A stretch of DNA of 64,000 nt from Tigriopus japonicus. Its lineage: Eukaryota > Arthropoda > Copepoda > Harpacticoida > Harpacticidae. Made by a program: the position numbers and the translations under genes. The notes beneath the pieces are model-generated. The model was given only the letters and a program-made list of their open reading frames with translations. It had not been told where the DNA came from and searched no databases. The stretch spans positions 859,330 to 923,329 of the forward strand of contig CM021317.1 of the NCBI GenBank assembly GCA_010645155.1, written 5' to 3'. Shown here piece after piece: positions 46,949-58,503 of this stretch (its first letter is position 1; every line of letters starts with the position of its first letter).

Positions 46949-48767
46949 CTAACTGAAGTTGTTATCAGCAAGATGACAATATGCTTGTCATTGCCTCATC
47001 AAAAGTATCACTAATCCTTGAAATACGTTGCTCTTGCAGAAGATTTCAAAACATCCTGAAGGGAACTAAATTGATTTACATAAAACCCTGAATGTGCAGG
47101 ATAGCTTTCGTGAGGCATGGTTTCCAGTGGTAAAAAACGAGATCGATTGTTGATCATGAAAAAGTCAACATCATTTTAAGAACTAGAAATCATTTCTGCG
47201 AATCTAAATTAAATGGTTACCCAATATCTTACTTGGGTTTTCGGTTGCCTATACTTTTATCTAGATTGCATGAGTTGGTTATCCATTCTTTTCATGCAAT
47301 AAATGGACCTTTTAAAAATCGGATCCTTGACGTTACAGCTTCCAAATGTTGGACCCACTTTCCAATTTTTGATTGAAGGCCCTGCATTGTGATTAATTGT
47401 GCATCTACTATAGAACATGACAATTATAGAATACACAAAATAGTTTTCAGGCAATGTAATTTTCAACAATGCACATCTTCGCAACCAATTTCTATATCAA
47501 AACGGTCTAAAAATGGACAAATAATGAGAAAGTATTGCCAAATTCCATAGTTAAGAAGGCGCCTTGCTCCAACATCATTGTGTTTGGGGATTAATTAAAA
47601 AAATTTCTAAGTAAAGTACGCTTTTATGTTAACAGGAACTTGTCGTTGATGAGTTTGATGACTATGACTGAACGTTGCTCAGTCATAGTATTGGTAACGA
47701 TGCAATTGTTCATTTCTCATTTCGATAATGTCGAGTTTTTAAATTTTGGTTGTTAAGTTTTATTTCACTTGATTTTTGAAGCAACGACGTGCAAGTCAAT
47801 ATTTGTATTACATCCAAAGTCCGTACGATAGGTCAAAGTAACCAAAGCATTGCAAACACTGGATTATTCTCTTTTAACAACTCATGATTAGAAATGCACA
47901 AATAAGGTCATCATATAATGCACGCCAGTGCTAGTTGTACCTCATGTTATAAAAGAGGCACTTTACCGGGTGCGACAAAATACGCAGAATTATTTTATTA
48001 AATAAAATAACTCTTTAACCAGTAGCAACAAAAGCAAAGTTTTGGATAAAAAACATGAGTGTACTCTATTTCATCAAAATTGGGCACAATAGAACGAAGT
48101 TATCACAGGATGGCTGAGCTACATGCCAAAATTTAAGGCAGCATTTGCGCTGGCGGCGATTTTTACACCACTCCAAACAAATGGATTACTCTGGCCCATG
48201 TTTGCGATAACTTTTTTTTTCTTTCCGCTGGAGCGAAATTCCTTGTCCACCATACTATTAAAATAAGTGAGAGCTTTGTTTCAAAAATGTCTACGAAAGC
48301 TTGCAGATGGCCCATCACAGAAATGAGCACAAACCTCAACGTCTAGGAGACAGATAAGTGCTGTGACGGAATCATTTTGAAGAACTGTTGTTAAAATACT
48401 GAGTAGCCAATAATTAAACATTCATCACGGTTTTGGAACAACTTACAGGATTCCTGTCAGCCTTGGTTCCAGATAGTTCACATAATAACTAAAGGCACAA
48501 AGGGAAAAAGAACTGGGTGACTTCGTAATGATTTTTTTTAACTTTGCTATTTTTCATATGCACCAAATCAAAGCTTGATTCAGAAAGCTAGAATGTGAAA
48601 AGATCTGTTTAATCTTGTAAAAGGTCACATTAATTACATTTTAATAGTTTTGATGTTTTGTTAACTACCCTTTATTTAAGATTTCCTACGTGTCATCAGA
48701 AGCATTTGACATCCATCACAATTGATATGAAATCAAAAGGTTTGAAATGCTTTCCCCTCTTTCTACT
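46949..48767. other. Intergenic DNA without recognisable genes
   Basis: AT-rich. No exon or element could be supported in this stretch. Confidence 0.5.
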
Positions 48768-49325
48768 GGATATGCTCATCGAACTTTCCATCATTTTGGA
48801 TGACAACTCCTAAATCCTTCATGGATGATACCTGCTCAATATCACAACCTCCATTGTCTTTGAGCGGAACATCTGATTTTGACGCTCCTTACGTCATTGT
48901 GCGGAATTTCAGCCCATTCAATGCCATGCTACTCTTGGCAACCCAAGAGTAGACTTTCTCCAAGTCCTCAACTAAACATCTTGAGTCCTGACCATTCCTT
49001 CCACAAACTAATTTTGTATCATCAGCATATGAAGAAATACTGGCTGTTGTTTTAAACTTCTGGAGAGGAGCAACAAAGAGAAAAAAATGGAGGGGACCTA
49101 AAATTGAACCTTGTGGAACACCCGACTTGACATCAAACTGGCCATTAAATGATCCTTCAACCTTAACTATTTGCTTCCCATCACTCATGAAACTATCAAT
49201 CTAATTCATGACCTTACCCTGGATCCCAATCTCTTTGAGTTGATTGAGCAAAAGGCCATGATCTACCTTCTCAAAGGTATTGACAAAATCAAGATAACTT
49301 ACATCATCTGACTCGTGACTCTCAA
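48768..49325 (-). mobile_element. LINE reverse-transcriptase fragment (family A), degenerate
   Basis: Minus-strand translation runs through SHESDDVSYLDFVNTFEKVD (RT motif A region), an in-frame stop, then SGVPQGSILGP (motif B), SSYADDTKL (motif C with the YADD catalytic pair), then KDNGGCDIEQVSS-type sequence. It is near-identical in layout to the split copy at 58504-61090 (GLESHESVDVVYLDF and VPLKDNRGCDIEQVSS), so both are one non-LTR family. It is truncated at both ends and interrupted by stops. Confidence 0.85.
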
Positions 49326-49344
49326 GCCCAATGGATTTCTCCCC

Positions 49345-49440
49345 ACAGCTTCAATTCGATCCCCAACAGGATTCGAACTTTCGCCGACTGGGAAAGCACC
49401 GACTCTCGGCCTTTTCAACAACGGGCTAGTGCGCGCCGCC
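49345..49440 (-). repeat. tRNA-like sequence, probably SINE head or tRNA relic
   Basis: On the minus strand a good B box (AGTTCGAATCC, followed by tgttggggatcg) lies about 45 nt after an A-box-like CTAGCCCGTTG. No convincing acceptor stem pairs, so it is not an intact tRNA. It abuts the truncated LINE fragment. Confidence 0.45.
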
Positions 49441-49687
49441 ACTTTTGCGATTTTCTCTGTTTGATGAAAATCCACCAAGGTAATTTTCGAGGCCAAGTCA
49501 ATCAGACATTTTCTGTACATGCAAATTTATCTCAACATTAGTTCGACTTTTTCCCTCGAAAATAATCGTAAGAGGTCGAAAAAATTGAGTCATCTTTTTT
49601 TCATAAAATCGGACTTCTCTGTCAAAAAAGTCAATGCGCGGACGCAATAACGCGTCAAAGTCTTTATAAAGCAAACTATGTGATGTT

Positions 49688-49710
49688 TGATGATGATGAT
49701 GATGATGATG
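49688..49710 (+). repeat. (GAT)n microsatellite
   Basis: About seven tandem GAT/ATG units. Confidence 0.9.
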
Positions 49711-49962
49711 TTTATTTAGGGACTCAATAGTACATTTTAAATAATGAATGTGGTGGTTTCAAAAATAAAAAGGAGATCCCTTGGTCGCCCCTTAAACCTA
49801 ATGGTTTGTATTATTGGGGAACCTTGACTAGATACGTCACATCTCGCCAACGACTCTCGAAGTTTCTAACTCAAACAGCTCTCTCATCTCATCCCGAAGC
49901 TTGTCCTATACTTAGTTCATAAGAATGTTTGGGCTACTTTTGATGGCAAGAAAAACAATTTC

Positions 49963-49989
49963 NNNNNNNNNNNNNNNNNNNNNNNNNNN
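49963..49989. other. Assembly gap (Ns)
   Basis: Run of N bases. Nothing can be said about the missing sequence, and features across it should not be trusted. Confidence 0.99.
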
Positions 49990-50575
49990 GGTTGAATAGG
50001 CATTGGTGATTGTCTCCGTTAAATATAAGGTCCATCTCTTTGTCGACTTAGGTACTGATTCTGCTTTGATGTGCACAAAGTTCCAAATTTGATGATCAAA
50101 TTTGATGCTCAATTTTCTTTTTCACTTTCTCTAAATTATCTTTTGTTAATGAACTTATGACACATGCTCTTCATCCACCTTAGCGAGTGGTTCAGTTGTC
50201 CTAGCAACAAACAATAAAAAAGTCTGAAGAATATGCTCGAACCATACATTTTTTTGAAGGAATTAAATAAAAACAGGGATATTCCTATAATTTCCGAAGA
50301 AAAAAAACCTTAATTTTCTAATATCTGCTCAAAACGGCAAGTCAATTGCAATTTGCATTTTATATTTAGATTTTTAAACCTAATTCAGTTGAATTAGTTA
50401 AATTCGTTGCACAATGCAACACCCCAGAGGATTCAAGGTGGCAGGATATGATTCATTTTCGCTCTTGGAGGTCTCTTTCAACGTGTGCGACCATAAAAAA
50501 AAAACATTATGAAGGAAACAAATGCCATGGACCTGAATGGATTTACTGACAAATCTTTTAGCTTTAAAACAAGAC

Positions 50576-50950
50576 TTTCCACAAACTAAATATCAACCAA
50601 GCTATCAGAGAAAATTTGCTTCCGGATGAGTGGACAATCAGCCTTGTGGTACAAGGGACAACAAACTCTATGAAAAACCTCAGGCTTAAAAGTTTCTTTA
50701 AAACCCTATCAAAAGCAATGGAAGAGATCATGAGAGGACAACCTTGCAACCTCATAGAGTTGAACAAAGAAATTCCCACCCAACAACATGGAGATCGCCA
50801 ACATCTCTCAGTGAACACAGCTGTCCCGGAGATCTCACGTCATTGTGTCGAGATAAAAAGCCAAGGTTTTCTGCGGGAATATGATTCTTTGAGATTTTCT
50901 ACTGTTACATCAATCCATAGACCACCAAATAAAGCATTACTCCAAACCTT
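50576..50950 (+). mobile_element. Probable decayed LINE reverse-transcriptase remnant
   Basis: The + strand frame reads NQAIRENLLPDEWTISLVVQ, later LRLKSFFKTLSKAMEEIM and PTQQHGDRQHL. This resembles the finger region of non-LTR reverse transcriptases (an IREGxLPDEW-like segment, a VLxKxME-like segment and a QHGFR-like segment) after frame decay. Motifs A-C are absent. Confidence 0.45.
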
Positions 50951-50999
50951 GTGATTTGGCAAGTGGTTGTCCCCAAGGGTCAGGGTTCTTGCCTTAGAC

Positions 51000-51244
51000 C
51001 AGAGGTTGCCAACCACTTTTGGGTCAAAAACAAATACGGTTGCAAGCTGTCAGGGGCCCACCAAACAGACGCTGGTAGATTCAGGGGCCCACAAATTAAC
51101 GAAGAAAGAGCTTTGGGCCCACGAGTACAATACTTCGGATGTCTCGCGGGCCCACTATTTGGACTTTCCCCATTGCTTCTGGGCCCACCAAAGAGCACCC
51201 ATGGGCCCACATGTGGGCCGCGGCCCACCGGTTGTCGACCCCTG
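51000..51244. mobile_element. hAT-type MITE (GGGCCCAC family), copy 3
   Basis: Ends CAGAGGTTGCCAACC and GGTTGTCGACCCCTG. Flanks ccttagac (50992-50999) and ctttagac (51245-51252) match at 7 of 8 positions, an 8-bp target duplication as for hAT elements. The interior is unusually GC-rich with six or more gggccca(c) words. Best preserved of the three copies. Confidence 0.85.
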
Positions 51245-51252
51245 CTTTAGAC

Positions 51253-53879
51253 TAAGCTCAGGCTCTTCCTAATAATATGTGACTTTCCATTGGCAACCAA
51301 AGCAAAAATAGTTACGAAGGTCGAGAATTTGGCGGGAATGGACCCAAAAGTTCTTCAGCATTATCAAGGACTTCTCTAAGGAAGGACGGCGACCCTGCCA
51401 CCGAAACGACAGCTGACTTGCAAGAACAGGCACTTTGTTTGTTTTGAAGAGCAACTTGAGCCGACCGCGTTTTCTGGCAACGGTTCGTGAATTGGACCTG
51501 AAATCCGTGTCTTTGTCATTGTATTATGTTCACGGCCCCTCTTATCTTTTAGTCTTATGGGCTACACATTTGCCAAAGGCAAGCTCCATTCATCAGAGAC
51601 CCCAATCAACTCCATTGATTGTAAGCAAGACTCAAAATTCCTGGCGATTCAATTTTGTCCAATCAATGGAAAAAAGCCATGCCCAAAGCAACTAGAATTC
51701 AACAAATTATGCGCGTTTGTGATCCTTTCATTTGAATTATTGCAATTTTGCGATTAAGACAAAAGACCTAACCCGACCAAAAGACCGAAATGATTTGTAA
51801 TCAGATTGGATGCAACCGGGTTGGATGGACTCAAATAGAGGATTTGTTAAGTCTTAAAAAGGCAAACATCACTTAATATGTATCTCCATCTAAGCCCCTC
51901 CCTCCTCCTCCTGCGTTGAAGAGGTCAAACACGCGTGAAAGTGAACAAGAAATCCTTGAAAGGGAGAGGGAGCAACAAGACTACACTTGCTTGCCGATGT
52001 TCTTGCTGGACCCCAAGAATATTTCCCGTGGTATTTTCATATGCATGCTGTAGTGCGTCTTTTCCATTCAAGTGAGAGTTAAGGACTTGGCCCAAGAGAC
52101 AATAGTTGTGCTTGCATGTGACGAGATTTATATGAATCAACAAATCCAAGTCTCAGGTGCTTTTTTAAATCTCCAATCAGAGAATCATTCTGTTCAACAT
52201 CCAACAAAAAGTCTTCAAAAAACAGTGCTATGTTTTCCCATTTCCTCTCTTTCTGACACTTTTGAGGAAATGTTGACTAAATATTAGTGATGGACCAAAA
52301 GTGCTTTTAACCAAAACCCAAATTTTTGTTCAAAATAAGGCTTAACCAAAACTGAAGATGAAAGCAGCTGACTTAAAGATTATATGTTACCCTTGAACTA
52401 TGCCCTCCATGACATCTTTGACAAAGACTTCAAGAATTTGCTCATGGTTTGTTAACAACAGATGAGGTTGAATATGTGTTGATGGGTAAAAGTCAGTCTG
52501 ACAAAGTTGAAGGTACATTTTGGTACTTCAGGCAACTTTCATGAGCAATTTGCTACTTCTCTTGACAGTTGCTGGAATCCGATGAGTTGACAACTGCGAT
52601 ATCTTTGGTGAAAATTTCCAATATTCACTACAAAGATGTGATAGAAATGTTGGACTTACTTAAACATCAGAAAAAGAAATCATCAAGAGTGTTGCTTTGG
52701 AGCTGGAAAACATTCGGAAATTTTGAACCTTTACAACATCTTCAAAACCTGATGGTGCCATATTATTTGACCTAGTTTCCTGGTGCTGAATTATGTGGCT
52801 GAATAGTTTGCTCGGTTCATGTGTTGAAGAAGAAACCACTTATCAACATTGCAAAGACCTCTGTTTAAAAGGAAAGAATCCCTTGTGCCGAATTTTGTCA
52901 TTGAATCCAAGGACTTGAAAAATGAAGACCGAGAGAAAATCATCAAGCAAGTGAATTGTGGTGCGTTTTTGTGATTTACGGATGTAATTTACGAGTGTTT
53001 TATGCACACTTAGAGATTATACAATGACACTTCGAACAAAGAAACAGACCAAGAAGACTCTTTATACTCGTCATCATGAGGTTTTGGCAGAATCGTTTTT
53101 GTTAAACTTTATTTCTGCTTATCCCAATAACTCTCCTCAGGGAATATTTGTGTTCCAATGGTCAATTGTTGTAAAGCACATTCCAGAAACTGTAAAACAG
53201 ATTCCTTATGGCCTTGGAAACAACTTTGCCAATGATATTTAGTCTGTAATCCAAGGAAGAAATGAAGGCAAGGCCAAAGACTGATCAATAGCAGAACTCT
53301 GAAAATTACATTCTAAAGCTTGAAAAAGCACCAGTGGTGCATTTTTAGTGAACGTTGTTGGATTAGGTTGTTGTCAATATTGTTGTGTTTGTTCACTACA
53401 CAGTTAATATATGTTCCCTTCCTTTTTTCGTTACTAAACCCCATGAATTGTGAATAACCCCATCTTGGAAAATGCGGTCAACGCGTCGCACGCCAGTTAT
53501 AACGATCTCCACGGCATTATCTAGAGTCGAATGCAGAGCAAGTGCCTCTCTGCATGGACGGTCCCAATCTCATTCATGATCCATAAAAGACGGCTCTCCT
53601 GGTGTTGTGGACAAAGCAGGACCTTTCCGTGTGATGCTGAGATCACTCAACTAACTGATCAAACAGTCATATTTGTTTTGGAAATAAGGGTGTAAAACCT
53701 TAAAAATCGTCTTGGTTTTGTTGTAATAAAAAAAATTAGCTAAAAACAAGAGATTTTCACCAAAAAAGTAGGGATCTAACACTGGCCTCAAATGTTACGA
53801 AATTGGTTAGATCGCTGCACACTTACTCACATTCTACTAAAAACTGATGAACTATGTGAAGCGATTGTTTTCTTTTCAG
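51253..53879. other. Stretch without supported genes
   Basis: Several short open frames exist on both strands. The frame at 53024-53242 (VFQWSIVVKHIPETVKQIPYG) has a protein-like look but no acceptor or donor I can defend and no family I recognise. If the exon at 40705 belongs to the TPR gene, this is part of its first intron. Confidence 0.4.
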
Positions 53880-56800
53880 ACAGCTGCCATTAAAATGACA
53901 CCTCAGATTGCAAGGCGAGATTTGTCCAAAGTGAAGCGCAATTCGTGTTTCAATGTGATTCAAATGAATTTGCGTCTTCGTCAAAAAGCCAAAGAGTTAC
54001 GCAAAAAGCAGGAGGAAAATGAAGAAACACCGAAGCATAATGTCAATGAAGGTAATTAAAGGACGCTAAAATAAGATTGATCGTTTTGAGTCTTAAACGT
54101 GTTAAAATTGGGTAAAAAAATGTGAACACATTTCATTTCCACCGATATTATCATAGTGGATGTATTTCAAATCTTTCCGTTGAAATATCCGAAGGTCTAA
54201 GCATATTTCACTTACCCCTCTTTGAAACGAATGCCTAATTTCAAAACAAGTCGCTTGTTACTGTTAGGCTTTTACAGTTAAGTACAGGTCTGATTTTCAG
54301 CTGATGGAAATGGCATTAAATTAGCTTTTTTATTCAATTTCCTCGACAAAATGGATAAGAATAGGGTGCAAAAATGCCCAAAAATGGAAAAAAGTTCTGG
54401 GGTTAAATGTTATTCACGTCTAAAGCGAATTTCATCTAAAATCGTAATAGTTGAAAAATCAAAAGAGCCAAAAAATAACCTCGAAAAGAAGTTATAATTG
54501 TCAGAAAAATTTGGAAAAATAACTCAAATAGCTTGAAAAGGGAATATTTTTCAGAATTCAATGTTCAAAGAAAGTTCAGATTCCAAGTCGATTGTTCTGA
54601 ATGATTTCCGTTTTGTTGGATTTGAGCAACTTCATTTTCAAACATTTTTTAACTTTTTGGCTGATAAAAGCAAGTTAAAACAAACAAATTCAAAGCTAAA
54701 GAAACCTATTGATTGCAGTTATTGATGTGCTTTAGTGCCCTAATGGACAACTTTGCTGTGGTGAATCAACTTTTTCAGAAAAGCCAATGGATTGTCCAGA
54801 ACAGAATTATGTGGACGCCAGTCGATCTGTTACGAGTCACCCCAAAGAGGATGATAAAGACTTGGCCCATCACATCAAGAAGAAGAAACAAAAAGACCCA
54901 AAAGGCCCGATTCAAACCGCAGAAGGCAGCATGGATGCCCTCAGCCACTGCAAGGTAACTTTGTAGGAGTGTCTTTACGTTCTCTTAAGATCAAAGCTTT
55001 TGGATTCACATTTTGCTTTGAGCTTGTTCAAAATTGTTTGACGTAACAATCTCTAGGCATGGTAAATTACCAAGAAATCATAAGAGAAATACTTTTTCTT
55101 TAAGGCCAATGCTTTACTGACTGGGGAGCTGTTTTTTTTCAAGTTCAAATTTAAAATCTTTAAGTGTTCTCATTTTTGAGCATTTCTAATTGTTTCGTGA
55201 TTTTAAGCAATTTTGGGCCTGTTTCTGAAAAGTGCACTTTATTTATGAAGATGTTGCTCTTTTATGAACTTTTTCGGATTTTTTTAGTCATTTTAGATTT
55301 TTTAAATCTTCGGAATGAGTATTCCTTTACTTTTCGAAATTGAAGGTTCTCCTTTGTGATACAATTTCGGCCATTTTCTTTTTCAAAATTAAAGTTTCTT
55401 ACAAATTTTAATAATATTCATCCCTTCACATAAAATACCAAAACTTGGCACCACATGTTCAAAATATGCCGCAATATAATTTAGTGTTCCTTTCAATGTT
55501 AATTATGTATATTATATTTGATTTATTTTTTTACATTGAATCCCATTTCTTGTAACGGTAATAATAAATTCCGCAACCCAACAAAAAAATAGTACATAAA
55601 AGCCCATGAATCTTCTCAAAGGTAATAAATTGTTCTATTAACTTTTTTCGTCAATCTTTTGGAATTTTTGAACTATTTTAACAATTATTTTGTCAAAAAT
55701 GGTAACTATTGCGTCAACTTTTGCCATTTTCACCAACTAAAAATCCGCTCCCTAGTATGAGCTATCAAATCATTTAATTTTTTGAACACCTAGCTAATAC
55801 ATGTTCCGAGCTCACTAAGATTTCTCTTGAATTTGAAATTCGGAAACCGCTGCGGTAAGTTGAAAACTCAATTCCCAAGCTAATGATAGTGTTTTTTTAT
55901 TAAATTGACAAAACGCTATTTTAGATGTTTTTCAGTCCTAACTCAAATTTGATGTACATTTGCGATAAGCATGTTATATGCAATAGCTACTTATTTAAAT
56001 GGTGGGATGATACTTTCTAATTGTGGGTTTTGGCCATATCAGTACCTTCACATTTGGCTTTAAAAAAACAATAATTGGTTTCTTTTTGTCCAAACTGGAA
56101 ATGAAAAAGACTCGCCATCGATTCATGTGAGCCATTTCTTAGCTACGTTATGCATCTTTTACCACTTTATTTAATCAGCTGTCCCCCTTCCTTTGAAATT
56201 TCCAGGAAGGGGCGCGAAATTTGAAACGTGGTTTTGTTAGCTCAGCTCTACGAAGTTACGACCAATCGGCAGCCACTCATGAGGAGTGGCCAGAAACGTT
56301 CATAGGCCGAAGTCGATGTCACCTCCTTTTGGGGAATCCAGAAAACGCCTTGAAGGACGCCAAAGTGGCGCTCAAATATCGCCAAGCCTTGAGTCAAAAT
56401 GACCCAGTCAACTACCACATTTCCTCTCCCCGGTATCTCAAACTAGGGATGGAAGCATTGGAAGCCAAGGGTCAGGCTTTGTACGACCTTTATCAATTTG
56501 AGCAATCTTTAATCAGTCTATACCAAGCTCAAAGGTTCAGACTGGATTTGGCTTCCAAATTGAACGGACTTATCACCAAAAACATCAATGCTATCCTCAA
56601 CACGTTGTATCCGAATTGCTTCCATTTTATTGGAGTGGAGAAAGTTTTGAATAACTCTAGGTTGCGCGAAAAGGTTCAGATGCTACGTAACCCATTGGTC
56701 AAATGCACCCAACAGATCCAAATAGCTGGTCATCTCCGCAGAAAGTCCTTCAAAAGCGCCAACGCTCGTCTTGGATCGGCAACCCTGAAAACAGCCTCCG

Positions 56801-57048
56801 AGGTGCCAATGCCAAACCTTGAGCAATTGAGGGAGACACTTTCGGTGATTGACCATCCTGCCCTTGGCTCTTTGATCAAGGATCTGCGCTTTTTGGAACA
56901 ACTCTCAAATAAGAAAGATGTGCCTCATCTTCAAGGTCACGTCAGTAAGACCTTGCAATACTTGGAACAGCGTCGCCAATTTTGGGAGAATTTTAACCCT
57001 CGTGAAGTTCGGAAGAAATCAAACAAGCGACCCGTTAGTGCAACTTAA
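53880..57048 (+). CDS. ODAD4/TTC25-like TPR protein
   Basis: Exons 53880-54051, 54779-54954 and 56206-57048 (stop TAA) with GT-AG junctions and matching phases. A strong acceptor (TTCTTTTCAG) opens the first, so an upstream exon exists; the first in-frame ATG in it is at 53895. From that ATG, 391 residues. The N-terminal 110 residues are Lys/Glu-rich and charged (LRLRQKAKELRKKQEENEE, then HHIKKKKQKD). A TPR block follows (EGSMDALSHCKEGARNLKRG; RCHLLLGNPENALKDAKVAL; EALEAKGQALYDLYQFEQSL). The C-terminal part ends YLEQRRQFWENFNP, which resembles the segment after the first TPR block of TTC25. TTC25 is an outer-dynein-arm docking protein of motile cilia and usually exceeds 600 residues with a second TPR set; that set is missing here. 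The family call is moderate. AATAAA lies at 57069-57074. Confidence 0.65.
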
Positions 57049-57068
57049 GTACACCCTGGTCGGACTCA

Positions 57069-57074
57069 AATAAA
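57069..57074 (+). terminator. Polyadenylation signal AATAAA of the TPR gene
   Basis: AATAAA 21 bp after the stop codon, within aaataaaaaaaaaatg. Very short 3' untranslated region if used. Confidence 0.5.
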
Positions 57075-57196
57075 AAAAAAATGTCAAAGCTTTTTGACCC
57101 TGAAAACCAAAATGGCAAAACTACGCCAAAAATTGAACTCAAAACGTATCAGTAGATGTATAGAGTCCTTTAAGCGCAACCAATGAAATGGAAAAC

Positions 57197-57374
57197 ACGT
57201 GCAACCTTTGAGCTTTAATACGCAAAATTATTGTTCTTACGTGTCCAATATACATTGAGAAGTTCGAAAATATATCAAACGTTTGTGTCAGGGTGCAATA
57301 TTTGGAGCTGTATTACTAAGGTGACCTCTCAGTCTTATGTACTGTGACCTCTCAGTCAGCTGCCCGTTAAAGGA
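57197..57374. repeat. Dispersed repeat, copy 2
   Basis: Same 178-bp sequence as at 35555-35732, with scattered substitutions and a few indels. Confidence 0.85.
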
Positions 57375-58267
57375 CCCAATACTGTAAACTCGTCAAGTCT
57401 TTAAAGCGAGTTTGATTCGGCCAAAATGACGGCAGTTTGACGGTTGCTGCGGCAAAAGCAGTGAGGAATCCTCTCCTAATTTGACTTCCGTAATTGTGGA
57501 AGACGTTTTTTGAAAAAAAAAACCCGCAAAGAACTATCACGTCGGGGTCACCATTAAAGGAGCGGTTCTTAAACGGGGAGTCATGGCATATATTCGAGAT
57601 TTTGCGTATTTCTGGCATTTTCCAGCTTGTTGATAGGCACATCTATATAGATATATGTCTTACAGGTAAGTTAATTACAGTTAATTACATGTAATGTTTG
57701 GCTCTCAAAAGGCGGTAAATATTGGATCGTTTAATCATGGGAATAGAACATTCCTGAGCTCAATTAACACAACCTTTCAAATTTCCGCTTTTAGATTGTT
57801 TTTTTTTTTTAATTTTATCTTAAACTTTTACTTACATTACTTTACTGAAGTAGTTATGGAAATGACCATCAAATTCATTTCTAGTTTATTCCACAATTTT
57901 TAAGCGACAAACCGTGTACTGTGTATACAGTTATGTTGGAGACGAAATTCTTTTTTGTCACCAAAACGAAGGTTGTTTCAGGGGAGAAAAAAATGAAAGA
58001 TATATACTTAAAAGAAAAAAAAATCAAACGGCACAAAAATAAAAGTGGGCATAGACCAAAACACTTGGTGACGAGAAGAAAGCCAAAATTTTGCTCGAAA
58101 TTAAACGTGGAACCTCAGCTTTGGAGAATTTAAAGCTATTTAAAGGAAATTGAGAACCCCAAACAAATAGCAGCCAAAAAACAAATAGTAGCAGAGGGAA
58201 TAGGATTAGTCCCTTGTCGCTAAAAGTAGCTCATGTCGTTCAAATTTTTAAGGGCGGAAGTATGTCG
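57375..58267. other. Intergenic, no gene seen
   Basis: AT-rich sequence with poly-T and poly-A runs. No supported exon. Confidence 0.5.
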
Positions 58268-58502
58268 CATCCTTTTTTTTTTTTTTATTGCGAGATTTGT
58301 CTCATTGAATATTTATATCTCCATTCTATACAATTGATGTAATGAAGTCATGGGCCCATTCTGGGTTCGGGAAGCGCCATTCGAGGCGGAATATCCACTA
58401 GACAGAGGGGTCGGGTAGGGTGGGGGGAAGACCTGAGATCGAACCCATGAGCCCGAGCATTGCTCGGTCGCGCGTTAGTCAACTGCGCTACACCATCTCC
58501 CC
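58268..58502 (-). mobile_element. tRNA-derived SINE
   Basis: On the minus strand a tRNA-like head has an A box (TGTAGCGCAGTTGACTAACG) and a B box (GGGTTCGATCTC) at tRNA spacing. It is followed by a non-tRNA body and a poly(A) tail (poly-T at 58269-58285 on the + strand). The acceptor stem pairs only partly, so it is a SINE and not a functional tRNA. Length about 235 bp. It sits directly against the 5' end of the family A LINE copy. Confidence 0.7.
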
Positions 58503-58503
58503 T

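Noticed and set aside
50951..51272. Two overlapping open frames rich in Gly/Pro with repeated GPTK/GPH words
   Set aside because: They translate the GGGCCCAC repeats of the hAT MITE at 51000-51244 and carry no independent coding evidence.
53024..53242. Protein-like open frame (VFQWSIVVKHIPETVKQ)
   Set aside because: No family recognised, no convincing splice sites, and surrounding frames are broken; at most a decayed element.
58430..58502. Candidate tRNA gene on the minus strand
   Set aside because: A and B boxes are good, but the acceptor stem pairs poorly and the unit continues into a body with a poly(A) tail, so it is a SINE.
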